From Pseudomonadota bacterium (GTDB lineage: Bacteria; Pseudomonadota; Gammaproteobacteria; Burkholderiales; Gallionellaceae): 21,960 nucleotides of DNA. Under the pieces are notes generated by a model. The model did not search any database. It saw nothing but the letters and a program-made list of their open reading frames with translations, and had not been told where the DNA came from. Location: positions 1 to 21,960 of the forward strand of contig JAJZSA010000043.1 of the NCBI GenBank assembly GCA_021822115.1. Direction: 5' to 3'. Of the stretch, positions 1 through 7,099 are shown piece after piece. The translations under genes were made by a program, and so were the position numbers. Numbering within the stretch: the first letter of the stretch is position 1; every line of letters starts with the position of its first letter.

Positions 1-3000
1 CATCCCGGAACCATTCTGGAATATCGGCCCAATAGATGGGTAGCAAACCCAAGAATCTAGTGGGGTGACGTGATGAAGCCTCTCGCAGCTGCCAGCCAAC
101 CTGTCGTTCGCCGCCAACCAAAAAGTAATCAAAATGACTTTCATATCCAGCATAGTGCGATAATAAACACAGGACTGCGCTATCACCTGCGCTCAGGAAC
201 ACCTCATATGAAAACGGCGCTCTTACTGTGCCGCCACGCGAACGTATATCCGGCTGCCGAATCAATGTTCCCGCCGTTCTCTCATATTCGTCCATCACCG
301 CTTGCGTGTCAGGAGAACGCAGGAAACAAGGAATTGGAGCAACCAATTTTGCTCGCGCCTTCAGTATCCAGAAATCGAGATTTCCATCTGCAAGCTTTTC
401 CTCCCACACATGCAATATGGTCTCCATCACTGCATCTTGCGTCTGGGCATCAAGGAAAATGAACGCCGACTGAATCAATGTCCCCAGCTCGTAAGAAAGC
501 TCAAATTCCAGCAAATTTCTGTCACACAACATGCGCCCGATCAAATCGACGTTGGCCTCGGGTGAGGCAGTGCAAGCGAGGATGGCGAAGTAGATCAGCG
601 CCCCTTCTCGGCTGGAACTCAGCCGTTCGCGGTTGTTGAGCCACCAGTCCGAGTTTGCTTTTGCGTGATGAAGAATGGCCGCCTCAACCGCATCAAGCAG
701 GACATCCATACTGTCCACATGTTGAATATCCCTCAGACTATGCGTATTTTCGTATGAGGTTTCCCCCAGAAATCCATACCGGTAGCCGATGCGGGTCCCG
801 CCATAGCGCGATGTGCGAACATTGCTCCAACGCTCAATTGAGCCCAAGGCTAAATCCAGTAATACCGTGGATTGCTCCATGCGCTGACGAATGAAATTTT
901 CCTCCCGGTCGCCGAACTCATGGGCATGGCAACGCAATTTATTGTCGAACCTGAACTCAAGTAAGTCCTTGTCGCTGATGCCGTCTGTCATATAGCGCCA
1001 AAGCAGAACATCATCCGCCACTCCAGCCGCCACACAGCGCGCGATGGCTCGCCCTAACGAGCTATGCTCGGGACGCGACATATCAAGCAGACGTTCAAGT
1101 AGCGGAACAATCAGGGCAAGATTCTCGGACTTGATGTCGGACAGATGGAACCCAAGTTGATCTGCAATGCCATTGCCGTCCAGCCAGTCCAGTGAAAGCG
1201 CTTCCATCCATAGTGCCAACACGCCGACGGCATCTTTGCTTCCCCACTGCGATATTCGATAGACATGCCTTATCATCCCTTCAGCATCCCGCGCACTTCT
1301 CAAGTCGGGAACCAGATGCTTTATCCAGAAGTAGTGCCACTCGAGGGCCCCGGCACCATAGATCACCTGAAATACATCGCGGTGTTTGTCGCGCAAGTCT
1401 CGTATCAATGGCCAGTCCTCGTCCTGGGGTTTCTGCTCCGCCAATGATTCTGCAACCAAGCGCCTGACGTGGAAGGCCGCGCTACCCGTCAATACGGTAC
1501 GTAGCTGCTTCCTGAATTCGCGCCGCTCTCCCAGCGCCAGTTGGGCGACAAAACTACGGATGCTGGGGCGGACGAAGGGAACGGGGGGCAGCCCCAGAAG
1601 GAATTCATTCAGCGTAACACCACTGCGCAAGGCCCCACTGATGACCAGCACGTCCAGCAATGTTTGATGCCCGAACGTCAGTTTTCCATCCTGGGTTTCC
1701 TGCAACACGTTGAGACTGCACAACTCCCGACGAATTTCCTGCGAAGCACTGAAGCGTTGATGCGGTACTGCCAAGCTGCGTGATTTCAGCATATCCGAGG
1801 CTATAGCTTCGATTGCTTGTATCGCCGCATCGCCCAATGTGTTGTTGGCCCGCACGATATTATCGAGATAGCGCTGCGCCAAGGCTTGACTGGTGACCAC
1901 GTTGAAGCTGCCCTCACGTTGTGCCAGCTCGACGAACAACGCCAGTTCGCGCGGATTCCTTATCAGCTCACGAGTAACCGCATCGATGGTGGCCGTTGCA
2001 ACACCCAGCGTATCCAACAGCGGCGCAATTTCAGCATCCCAGTCCAAGGGCAGGCACTTCAGTTCGCAATCCCATTGCCTTTCGGCAATTCGACGGTCGT
2101 AATGTCTGTCAAAGTCACGGCAGGCAGTCACCACGGAGACATTGGGAATCAAAAGCAAGCGGTCTATCTGCGCCAAAAAATAAGTCAGCACGCGATGATC
2201 GCGAGCGATCGACAGCACATCCAGCGAATCCATGACCACAATGACATGCGCGTCCTCCGCCAGACGAGCGGCTTTTTCTACCCAGTCCGCCGACAACCCC
2301 TGCGCCTGTCGATCTTGCGCCGTAGCCAAGTCGGCGAATTCGCGCGACTGAATGAAGAGCGGCGCTATGTCTGAATGGGTTTGCGCACGTTGCTCCAATG
2401 CTTCTTGCAACGTAAGCATTACGCAGGTCTTACCAGAGCCGGGCAGGCCGGTAAGCAGGATGGCTCGCTTCTTTGCATCGATGGCAGCAAGGAGCTCGTT
2501 CACGGTCGGGCTAATAATGCGCTGCCCCGCAATGTCTCTCCGCCATGATCTGCCGATAGCGGAGGTGCCGGAAAATGACAAACGCACCTCGGCACCATTC
2601 ATGGGAGGAGCCAGCATCGCTCCAGCCTTATGGAGAATGGCCTTGAGGTCGTCCTTGGTTAATCGGTGTCGGGTGGCGGTTGTGCTATCGCCCCCCATAC
2701 GCTCCCCAAGCTGATCGAGGCGTACCCAAAGGGCATTGAATGCGGCATCCGGATTACTTGCCATGTTGCGCAAGCGTTCGCGCAACAATTCTTCCATGCG
2801 CTCCAGTTCATCGCTGGTCACAAACTTTGTTCGACGCAAGAATTCGTAGGTTGAAAGATTGGGGACGGACGAGGCCAGGCGTGCCCCCAAAGTCCCGTCC
2901 GTAGCTTGGTGCTCCTTGACTAAACTTGCTTGGTAGCTGGCTTCATCATTCTGGGTAGAGCTGTGCTCTCTCAATTTAGCGAGGTCGCCAAAGTTACTGC

Positions 3001-3298
3001 GCGAATAGAAGCGCACCTCGGCATTCTGATTCTTGCTCAGCAAGCTGGAGGCCTTGTCCAGCTCATCCGCGAGGTCGGCTATTGACCAAGCCTTGAAGTC
3101 CGTCTGATTCTTTTTGCACTGACAGGCAATCAGTGTGCCGTCGGCTTTGCCGATCACCACATCGTCTACCGAATACGTTATCGAATCGATTTCAAGCCAA
3201 AGACAATACGGATCGGACAAGACTGTCAATGCCCAATCAAATGCCACCAATGTCTGATAACCATCTCCTCGGTTAGAACGTATGCCTGCGATGCTCAT
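1..3298 (-). CDS. Large nuclease-STAND/NACHT-like ATPase, candidate anti-phage protein (3' end beyond window)
   Basis: The reverse frame is open from ATG at 3298 to the left edge, 1099 codons without a stop, so the C-terminus is missing. The start is firm: AGGAG lies seven bases upstream and an in-frame TAG directly precedes the ATG. Residues 11-62 resemble a PD-(D/E)xK nuclease fold of the Cap4/DUF4297 or Mrr type: GDGYQ (11-15), E36, DD (45-46) and QCK (60-62). An ATPase follows: Walker A GLPGSGKT (284-291), Walker B VIVVMDSLD with D357, and TACR (391-394), which looks like the NACHT/STAND sensor arginine. FGHQTLLDVL near 542 resembles the winged-helix segment that follows such ATPases. The remainder (about 560-1099) looks helical with no motif I recognise. 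Nuclease-STAND-sensor order is that of Avs proteins, which detect phage proteins and then cut DNA; that function is inferred. Base use looks more AT-rich than in the following genes, suggesting transfer. A non-defence ATPase remains possible. Confidence 0.8.
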   Translation of the reverse strand, partial: MSIAGIRSNRGDGYQTLVAFDWALTVLSDPYCLWLEIDSITYSVDDVVIGKADGTLIACQCKKNQTDFKAWSIADLADELDKASSLLSKNQNAEVRFYSRSNFGDLAKLREHSSTQNDEASYQASLVKEHQATDGTLGARLASSVPNLSTYEFLRRTKFVTSDELERMEELLRERLRNMASNPDAAFNALWVRLDQLGERMGGDSTTATRHRLTKDDLKAILHKAGAMLAPPMNGAEVRLSFSGTSAIGRSWRRDIAGQRIISPTVNELLAAIDAKKRAILLTGLPGSGKTCVMLTLQEALEQRAQTHSDIAPLFIQSREFADLATAQDRQAQGLSADWVEKAARLAEDAHVIVVMDSLDVLSIARDHRVLTYFLAQIDRLLLIPNVSVVTACRDFDRHYDRRIAERQWDCELKCLPLDWDAEIAPLLDTLGVATATIDAVTRELIRNPRELALFVELAQREGSFNVVTSQALAQRYLDNIVRANNTLGDAAIQAIEAIASDMLKSRSLAVPHQRFSASQEIRRELCSLNVLQETQDGKLTFGHQTLLDVLVISGALRSGVTLNEFLLGLPPVPFVRPSIRSFVAQLALGERREFRKQLRTVLTGSAAFHVRRLVAESLAEQKPQDEDWPLIRDLRDKHRDVFQVIYGAGALEWHYFWIKHLVPDLRSARDAEGMIRHVYRISQWGSKDAVGVLALWMEALSLDWLDGNGIADQLGFHLSDIKSENLALIVPLLERLLDMSRPEHSSLGRAIARCVAAGVADDVLLWRYMTDGISDKDLLEFRFDNKLRCHAHEFGDREENFIRQRMEQSTVLLDLALGSIERWSNVRTSRYGGTRIGYRYGFLGETSYENTHSLRDIQHVDSMDVLLDAVEAAILHHAKANSDWWLNNRERLSSSREGALIYFAILACTASPEANVDLIGRMLCDRNLLEFELSYELGTLIQSAFIFLDAQTQDAVMETILHVWEEKLADGNLDFWILKARAKLVAPIPCFLRSPDTQAVMDEYERTAGTLIRQPDIRSRGGTVRAPFSYEVFLSAGDSAVLCLLSHYAGYESHFDYFLVGGERQVGWQLREASSRHPTRFLGLLPIYWADIPEWFRD

Positions 3299-3314
3299 CT
3301 ATTAACTCCTGCTG

Positions 3315-3330
3315 GGGGAGTTCACTCCCC
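3315..3330 (-). repeat. Perfect hairpin in the leader of the ATPase gene
   Basis: GGGGAG (3315-3320) and CTCCCC (3325-3330) form a 6-bp GC-rich stem with a TTCA loop. It ends four bases before the AGGAG ribosome binding site of the gene starting at 3298, so it lies in that gene's untranslated leader. It has no U-tract, so it is not a standard terminator; a role in mRNA stability or ribosome access is inference. Confidence 0.5.
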
Positions 3331-3368
3331 AGATCCTGATCACTGTTAGCTCATGACAATAGTTGTAA

Positions 3369-3374
3369 ATAATA
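3369..3374 (-). promoter_or_regulatory. Candidate -10 box for the nuclease-ATPase gene
   Basis: TATTAT read on the minus strand matches the sigma-70 -10 consensus at five of six positions. No good -35 hexamer is seen at normal spacing. It would give a leader of roughly 60 bases that includes the 3315-3330 hairpin. A weak call, made because it is the best match in the spacer. Confidence 0.25.
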
Positions 3375-3451
3375 CTCGTCACAGCCAACTCAAGACCATT
3401 CACCTACTGCATTGGTCAATATTCTTGGAAGCGGACACTGACAAGAGCCTG

Positions 3452-3485
3452 GATTTTCGATGACCGGCCGCTATGGCCGAAAATC
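3452..3485. repeat. Inverted repeat downstream of the DNA glycosylase gene
   Basis: GATTTTCG (3452-3459) is repeated exactly in reverse complement as CGAAAATC (3478-3485). Inside lies a competing pair, CGGCC (3465-3469 region) and GGCCG (3475-3479). It begins about 20 bases beyond the stop of the glycosylase gene at 3507. It may end that transcript, but no U-run follows, so factor-independent termination is doubtful. The rest of 3299-3506 holds no gene that I can see. Confidence 0.45.
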
Positions 3486-3506
3486 TACCGTACGCCGATT
3501 TCCTCC

Positions 3507-4001
3507 TCATTCCAACAATGCCGCGCGCCACGCGGCCAACTTCTCTTCATAACGCATCCCCGCATGCGCCGGGCTGGTGGAGGGCAGGCGCGTGTAGTGC
3601 AGGTCCGGCAGTGTCTGCTTTCCCAACACATGTTTCCGGAAACTCTGTTCCGCTTTCGCGCCGTTGAAACAGACGTGGGTGATGTGCGGATGTTTAGCGA
3701 AGAAAGCGGCGAAGTCGTTCGCCTGTTCGGCCTGGATGTCACTGTCCAGGCTGCCTTCGCGTTCGCAGGAGTGCAGCACGTCCCACAGTGCGATGTGGGC
3801 TTGCTGCAAGGCTTGCAAGCGTTGCGGGTAGGGCAGCTGCGGTGTGGCGCCGATCAGTGCGCCCATGATCTTCCAGAAGGCGTTGTGCGGATGGGCGTAG
3901 TACTCGTGCGCGTGTAGCGACTTGATGCCGGGCATGCTGCCCAGGATGAGCCGGGTGGCGGAGCGCTCGGCCACCGGCGGGAAGCTGACGAGGCGGGGCA
4001 T
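3507..4001 (-). CDS. DNA-deoxyinosine (hypoxanthine) glycosylase, UDG superfamily
   Basis: A 164-residue protein of the uracil-DNA glycosylase superfamily, most like the hypoxanthine-DNA glycosylase group (UDG family 6; also annotated as G/U mismatch or DNA-deoxyinosine glycosylase). Such enzymes cut the N-glycosidic bond of deaminated bases and start base excision repair. Visible signatures are GSMPG (21-25), YYAHPHNAFW with the likely key Asn40, FNG (112-114) and LPSTSPAHA (139-147), which corresponds to the DNA-intercalating motif. Length is typical. No strong ribosome binding site precedes the ATG at 4001. It follows the MidA-like gene on the same strand, with a palindromic repeat between them, so co-transcription is possible but not assured. 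The family is clear; substrate preference (hypoxanthine versus uracil) is inferred. Confidence 0.88.
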   Translation of the reverse strand: MPRLVSFPPVAERSATRLILGSMPGIKSLHAHEYYAHPHNAFWKIMGALIGATPQLPYPQRLQALQQAHIALWDVLHSCEREGSLDSDIQAEQANDFAAFFAKHPHITHVCFNGAKAEQSFRKHVLGKQTLPDLHYTRLPSTSPAHAGMRYEEKLAAWRAALLE

Positions 4002-4022
4002 GATGTGTGATTTTGTAAATGC

Positions 4023-4066
4023 ATGTCCTTCGATATGGCACTACGTGCCTACTCAGGACGAACGGT
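4023..4066. repeat. Nested-palindrome intergenic repeat, copy 1 (degenerate)
   Basis: Read on the minus strand this contains ACCGTTCGTCCTGAGT, then an inner hairpin GGCAC-GTA-GTGCC (4037-4049), then ATATCGAAGGAC. Outer arms GTCCT (4025-4029) and AGGAC (4055-4059) pair; beyond them the arm at 4060-4066 (GAACGGT) has lost its partner. It shares the CTGAGT...TATCGAAG frame with the element at 7041-7092 but has a different inner stem. It fills the spacer between the MidA-like gene and the glycosylase gene. Confidence 0.7.
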
Positions 4067-4073
4067 CATTTTG

Positions 4074-5228
4074 TTAAAGCGAGCGTGAACGGTCGCCGTT
4101 CATCAGGTTCTGCAAGGAGATGTCGATGCCCTTGCCCAACACCATGACCTTGAACAGCTCGCCCATCTCGGCCGGGCTGGTGAGGCGTTGCACCTGCTTG
4201 GACAGCGGCAGGTATTCGCGCATGTTCTCAGGCGAGCTTTCGCCGAGCAGATCGATGATGCCGTGGTTGAGCAGGAAGTGCGCTTGCGTGGTGTAACCCA
4301 GCAGGTGGGCGCCGTAGTCGATGGCGGCTTCGGCGGCGGCGGTGAAATCCACATGGGCGGTGATGTCCTGCAAGCCGGGCAGGTAGAACGGGTCGTCGTG
4401 CGAGTGATGGCGGTAATGGCACATCAGCGTGCCGCGATGGCGTTGCGGGTGGTAGTACTCGGGGGCGCCGAAGCCGTAATCGATGAACAGCATGACGCCG
4501 CGCGTGAGACGCTCGGCCAGGGTGGACATCAGGCCGCGTGCGGCGAGCGAGATCTCGCTGAGGTAGTCGTCCGGCACCGCGATGACTTTGGCGGCGTCGT
4601 ACAGTTTGCTGTCCTGCGGTATGCGGTCCAGCCATACGAAGCGGTTGTCTTCGCTGCCCACGCCGCGTTCCATGATCTGCCCGTCTTTCCAGTAGATCAG
4701 ATGCACCGGCAGCGCATCCAGCACCTCGTTGCCGAACACCGCGCCGCTCAGCGTTTCCGGCAGGCTGTCCAGCCAGCGCACGCGCTCGAACAGATGAGGC
4801 AGGCGTTCGCGCAGCAGCGCTTGCTGGCGTTCGCGCAGGTCGGCACTGACTTCCAGGATGGAATAGCTATCGGGCAGGGCGTCGCGGCGCTCCAGTTCGC
4901 TCAGGATGTCCAGCGCCAGTTTGCCGCTGCCGGCGCCCAGCTCCAGGATGTGCGGCGTGCTGGCTTGCATCACCTCTTGCAGATGGCGCGCCAGGGTGCG
5001 GCCGAACAGCGCGGACAGTTCCGGCGCGGTGACGAAATCGCCCGCCTCGCCGAACTTGCGTGCGCCGGCGGTGTAATAGCCCAAACCCGGCGCATACAGC
5101 GCCAGCTCCATGAAGCGCGAGAAGGGGATCCAGCCGCCCTGGCTGTGGATGTCGTTGCGGATCAGCTCGCACAGGCGCGCGCTATGGGCAAGGGCATCGG
5201 TGCTGGGCGGGGGAAGGGTGACTTGCAT
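4074..5228 (-). CDS. MidA/NDUFAF7-like class I SAM-dependent methyltransferase (COG1565, DUF185)
   Basis: A 384-residue protein of the COG1565 family, whose mitochondrial member NDUFAF7/MidA methylates an arginine of a complex I subunit. The bacterial substrate is not settled. The N-terminal block has the family signature APGLGYYTAGARKFG (46-60) followed by GDFVTAPELS (63-72). SAM-binding motif I is LELGAGSGK (95-103). FGNEVLDALPV near 165 and FIDYGFG further on are also typical of the family. Length fits the full-length family. The ATG at 5228 is the first reasonable start. The gene diverges from the SDR gene across about 100 bases. It is read towards the glycosylase gene, with only a repeat element between them. 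Family assignment is strong; the cellular role is not shown by the sequence. Confidence 0.92.
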   Translation of the reverse strand: MQVTLPPPSTDALAHSARLCELIRNDIHSQGGWIPFSRFMELALYAPGLGYYTAGARKFGEAGDFVTAPELSALFGRTLARHLQEVMQASTPHILELGAGSGKLALDILSELERRDALPDSYSILEVSADLRERQQALLRERLPHLFERVRWLDSLPETLSGAVFGNEVLDALPVHLIYWKDGQIMERGVGSEDNRFVWLDRIPQDSKLYDAAKVIAVPDDYLSEISLAARGLMSTLAERLTRGVMLFIDYGFGAPEYYHPQRHRGTLMCHYRHHSHDDPFYLPGLQDITAHVDFTAAAEAAIDYGAHLLGYTTQAHFLLNHGIIDLLGESSPENMREYLPLSKQVQRLTSPAEMGELFKVMVLGKGIDISLQNLMNGDRSRSL

Positions 5229-5235
5229 GCTCGGT

Positions 5236-5241
5236 TATAAT
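5236..5241 (+). promoter_or_regulatory. Candidate -10 box between the MidA-like and SDR genes
   Basis: TATAAT is an exact sigma-70 -10 hexamer facing the SDR gene at 5329, and would give a leader of about 80 bases. No convincing -35 or extended -10 accompanies it. It also overlaps the immediate upstream bases of the MidA-like gene, so the match may be chance. Confidence 0.25.
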
Positions 5242-5328
5242 CCCCGCAGCGTCAGGAATCCCAGGTGCGATTTCTGCGTGCTGCGGTAGGGCGTGTTGGC
5301 GATGGGCCAAAGTTTAGTGGGGTTTGCG

Positions 5329-6069
5329 ATGCAGGGAAAGACTATCTTGGTGACGGGCGGGGCGAAGCGCGTAGGTGCGGCCATCGTGCGTCGGCTGCAT
5401 GCGGCAGGTGCCCGCGTCGCCATCCATTTCCGCAGCTCGGCTTATGAGGCGTTCGCCTTGCGCGGCGAGCTGAACGATATCCGCGCGGACTCGGCGATCT
5501 GCGTGCAAGCGGACCTGCTCGATGTGGCGGCGCTGCCGCGCATGGTGGAGGAGGTGGTGGCGCATTTCGGGCAACTCGATGCGCTGGTCAACAATGCTTC
5601 CAGTTTCTATGCCACACCGCTGGCCGAGATTGATCGCGAGCAATGGCATGACCTGGTCGGCACCAACCTGAAGGCGCCGTTGTTCCTGGCGCAGGCGGCG
5701 GCTGCGGAATTGCGCCGTCGTCACGGCGCCATCGTCAACATCGTTGATATCCATGCCGAGCGTCCGATGCACGGCCACCTGCTGTATAGCGCGGCCAAGG
5801 CCGGACTGGTGGCGCTGACCAAAGGGTTGGCGCAGGAACTGGCGCCGCAGGTGCGCGTGAATGCGGTCGCGCCCGGCGTGATCGTGTGGCCGGAAGGCGA
5901 AGCCTGGCAGGACGAAGAACAACGCCGCAAGATCGTGGCGCACACGCTGCTGAAGCGCGAAGGCACGCCGGATGATATCGCCAGGACCGTGCAATTCCTG
6001 ATCGCCGATGCACCCTACATCACCGGGCAGGTGATTGCGGTGGATGGCGGGAGGAGCATCAATATTTAA
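5329..6069 (+). CDS. Pteridine-reductase-like short-chain dehydrogenase (PTR1/FolM type)
   Basis: An NADPH-dependent short-chain reductase of about 246 residues, probably acting on dihydropterins or dihydrofolate in the cytoplasm. From the ATG at 5329 the protein opens MQGKTILVTGGAKRVG, where TGGAKRVG (9-16) is the dinucleotide loop with the Arg typical of pteridine reductases. NNA lies at 88-90. The usual catalytic Ser is replaced by Asp140 in VDIHAERP, with Tyr153 and Lys157 completing the set. This Asp-Tyr-Lys arrangement and spacing match Leishmania PTR1 (D181, Y194, K198). In-frame GTG 5293, TTG 5296 and ATG 5302 lie upstream, but a GGGG stretch just before 5329 and the normal SDR N-terminus favour 5329. 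The subfamily call is good; the exact substrate is inferred. Confidence 0.87.
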   Translation: MQGKTILVTGGAKRVGAAIVRRLHAAGARVAIHFRSSAYEAFALRGELNDIRADSAICVQADLLDVAALPRMVEEVVAHFGQLDALVNNASSFYATPLAEIDREQWHDLVGTNLKAPLFLAQAAAAELRRRHGAIVNIVDIHAERPMHGHLLYSAAKAGLVALTKGLAQELAPQVRVNAVAPGVIVWPEGEAWQDEEQRRKIVAHTLLKREGTPDDIARTVQFLIADAPYITGQVIAVDGGRSINI

Positions 6070-6088
6070 AATGCATAGAACAATACTA

Positions 6089-6165
6089 GCCACAGAGATC
6101 ACAGAGTCCACAGAGAGGGCGGCAACTATGCAGAATGCAGCGAACTTCTCTGTGTCCTCTGTGGC
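6089..6165. repeat. CACAGAG-type intergenic inverted repeat
   Basis: The left arm (6089-6106, GCCACAGAG-AT-CACAGAG) is matched by the reverse complement of 6148-6165 with two mismatches in 18 bases, separated by 41 bases. The left side carries three CACAGAG units in tandem. The minus strand through it reads ATEDTEK, the peptide often mis-annotated from this kind of widespread intergenic element. It fills almost the whole gap between the SDR gene and ttcA. No U-tract follows either arm, so a terminator role is not supported. Confidence 0.72.
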
Positions 6166-6189
6166 AAATCGATTTTGACTGAAATACAC

Positions 6190-7035
6190 ATGAACGACAT
6201 CACCCAACCCATCCATTTCGAACATCACTCCACCAATTTCAATCGCCTCAAGGGACGACTGGAGAGCTCGGTGGGCAAGGCCATCGCCGATTTCAACATG
6301 ATCGAGGAGGGCGACGTGGTGATGGTGTGCCTGTCCGGCGGCAAGGACTCCTACACGCTGCTCGACATCCTGCGCACCTTGCAGAAACGCGCACCTATCG
6401 ACTTCAAACTGATCGCGATGAACCTGGATCAGAAGCAGCCGGGCTTCCCCGCCGATGTGCTGCCGAACTATCTGAAGAGCATCGGTGTCGACTTCCACAT
6501 CGAGACGCAGGACACCTATTCCATCGTCAAGGAGAAGATCCCCGAGGGCAAGACCACCTGCTCGCTGTGTTCGCGTCTGCGCCGCGGCATCATCTACAAG
6601 GTGGCGGGCGAACTGGGGGCGAACAAGATCGCGCTCGGTCATCACCGTGACGACATGATCGAGACGTTGTTCCTGAACATGTTCTTCGGCGGCAAGCTGA
6701 AGGCGATGCCGCCCAAGCTGGTGACCGACAAGGGCGACCACGTGGTGATCCGTCCGCTGGCCTATTGCGTGGAAAAGGATATCGCGCGCTATGCACGCGG
6801 CATGGAGTTCCCCATCATCCCGTGCAATCTGTGTGGCTCGCAAGAGAACCTGCAACGGCAGAACATCAAGGAGATGCTCACAAATTGGGAACGTCAGTAT
6901 CCGGGGCGTTCGCAGACCATCTTCACCGCCATGCAGAACGTGCGTCCCTCGCATCTGCTGGACGGCAGCCTGTTCGATTTCAAGGGCATCAAGGTCGGCG
7001 ACCAAGTCGCAGAAGGCGACGTGGCGTTCGACTAA
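6190..7035 (+). CDS. ttcA: tRNA 2-thiocytidine(32) synthetase TtcA
   Basis: TtcA installs the 2-thio group on cytidine 32 of certain tRNAs, using ATP and an iron-sulfur cluster. From the ATG at 6190 the protein has 281 residues. The PP-loop SGGKDS is at 49-54 and the two cysteine pairs are CSLC (124-127) and CNLC (212-215), the cluster ligand region. [20 protein letters not shown] (149-168) is the strongly conserved family block. A TTG 15 bases upstream (6175) would extend the protein by five residues but lacks support and sits against the repeat. The gene is convergent with the YhcH/TabA gene, with a hairpin repeat between their stops. The assignment is unambiguous. Confidence 0.97.
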   Translation: MNDITQPIHFEHHSTNFNRLKGRLESSVGKAIADFNMIEEGDVVMVCLSGGKDSYTLLDILRTLQKRAPIDFKLIAMNLDQKQPGFPADVLPNYLKSIGVDFHIETQDTYSIVKEKIPEGKTTCSLCSRLRRGIIYKVAGELGANKIALGHHRDDMIETLFLNMFFGGKLKAMPPKLVTDKGDHVVIRPLAYCVEKDIARYARGMEFPIIPCNLCGSQENLQRQNIKEMLTNWERQYPGRSQTIFTAMQNVRPSHLLDGSLFDFKGIKVGDQVAEGDVAFD

Positions 7036-7040
7036 AAGAT

Positions 7041-7092
7041 ACCGTTCGTGCTGAGTGCCTTGCGCAGCAAGGCGTATCGAAGCATGAACGGT
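7041..7092 (-). terminator. Nested-palindrome repeat, copy 2, likely terminator of the minus-strand operon
   Basis: Outer arms ACCGTTCGTGCT (7041-7052) and AGCATGAACGGT (7081-7092) pair at 11 of 12 positions. Inside lies a perfect 7-bp hairpin, GCCTTGC (7057-7063) with GCAAGGC (7067-7073). On the minus strand it starts eight bases after the YhcH/TabA stop and is followed by ATCTTTTAG, a short U-run suited to intrinsic termination. On the plus strand no T-run follows. It shares the CTGAGT...TATCGAAG frame with the copy at 4023-4066. Confidence 0.72.
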
Positions 7093-7099
7093 TCGGCGC

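Noticed and set aside
1817..2374. 185-codon plus-strand frame opposite the large ATPase gene
   Set aside because: The minus-strand frame here carries Walker B and the sensor arginine and is open for 1099 codons; the plus frame is a by-product.
3473..3742. Small open frames on both strands around the end of the DNA glycosylase gene
   Set aside because: They overlap the glycosylase in other frames, lack ribosome binding sites and show no conserved sequence.
5314..7005. 563-codon open frame on the minus strand across the SDR gene, the CACAGAG repeat and ttcA
   Set aside because: Antisense to two conserved genes and reads straight through a repeat (TEDTEK); composition is that of a shadow frame.
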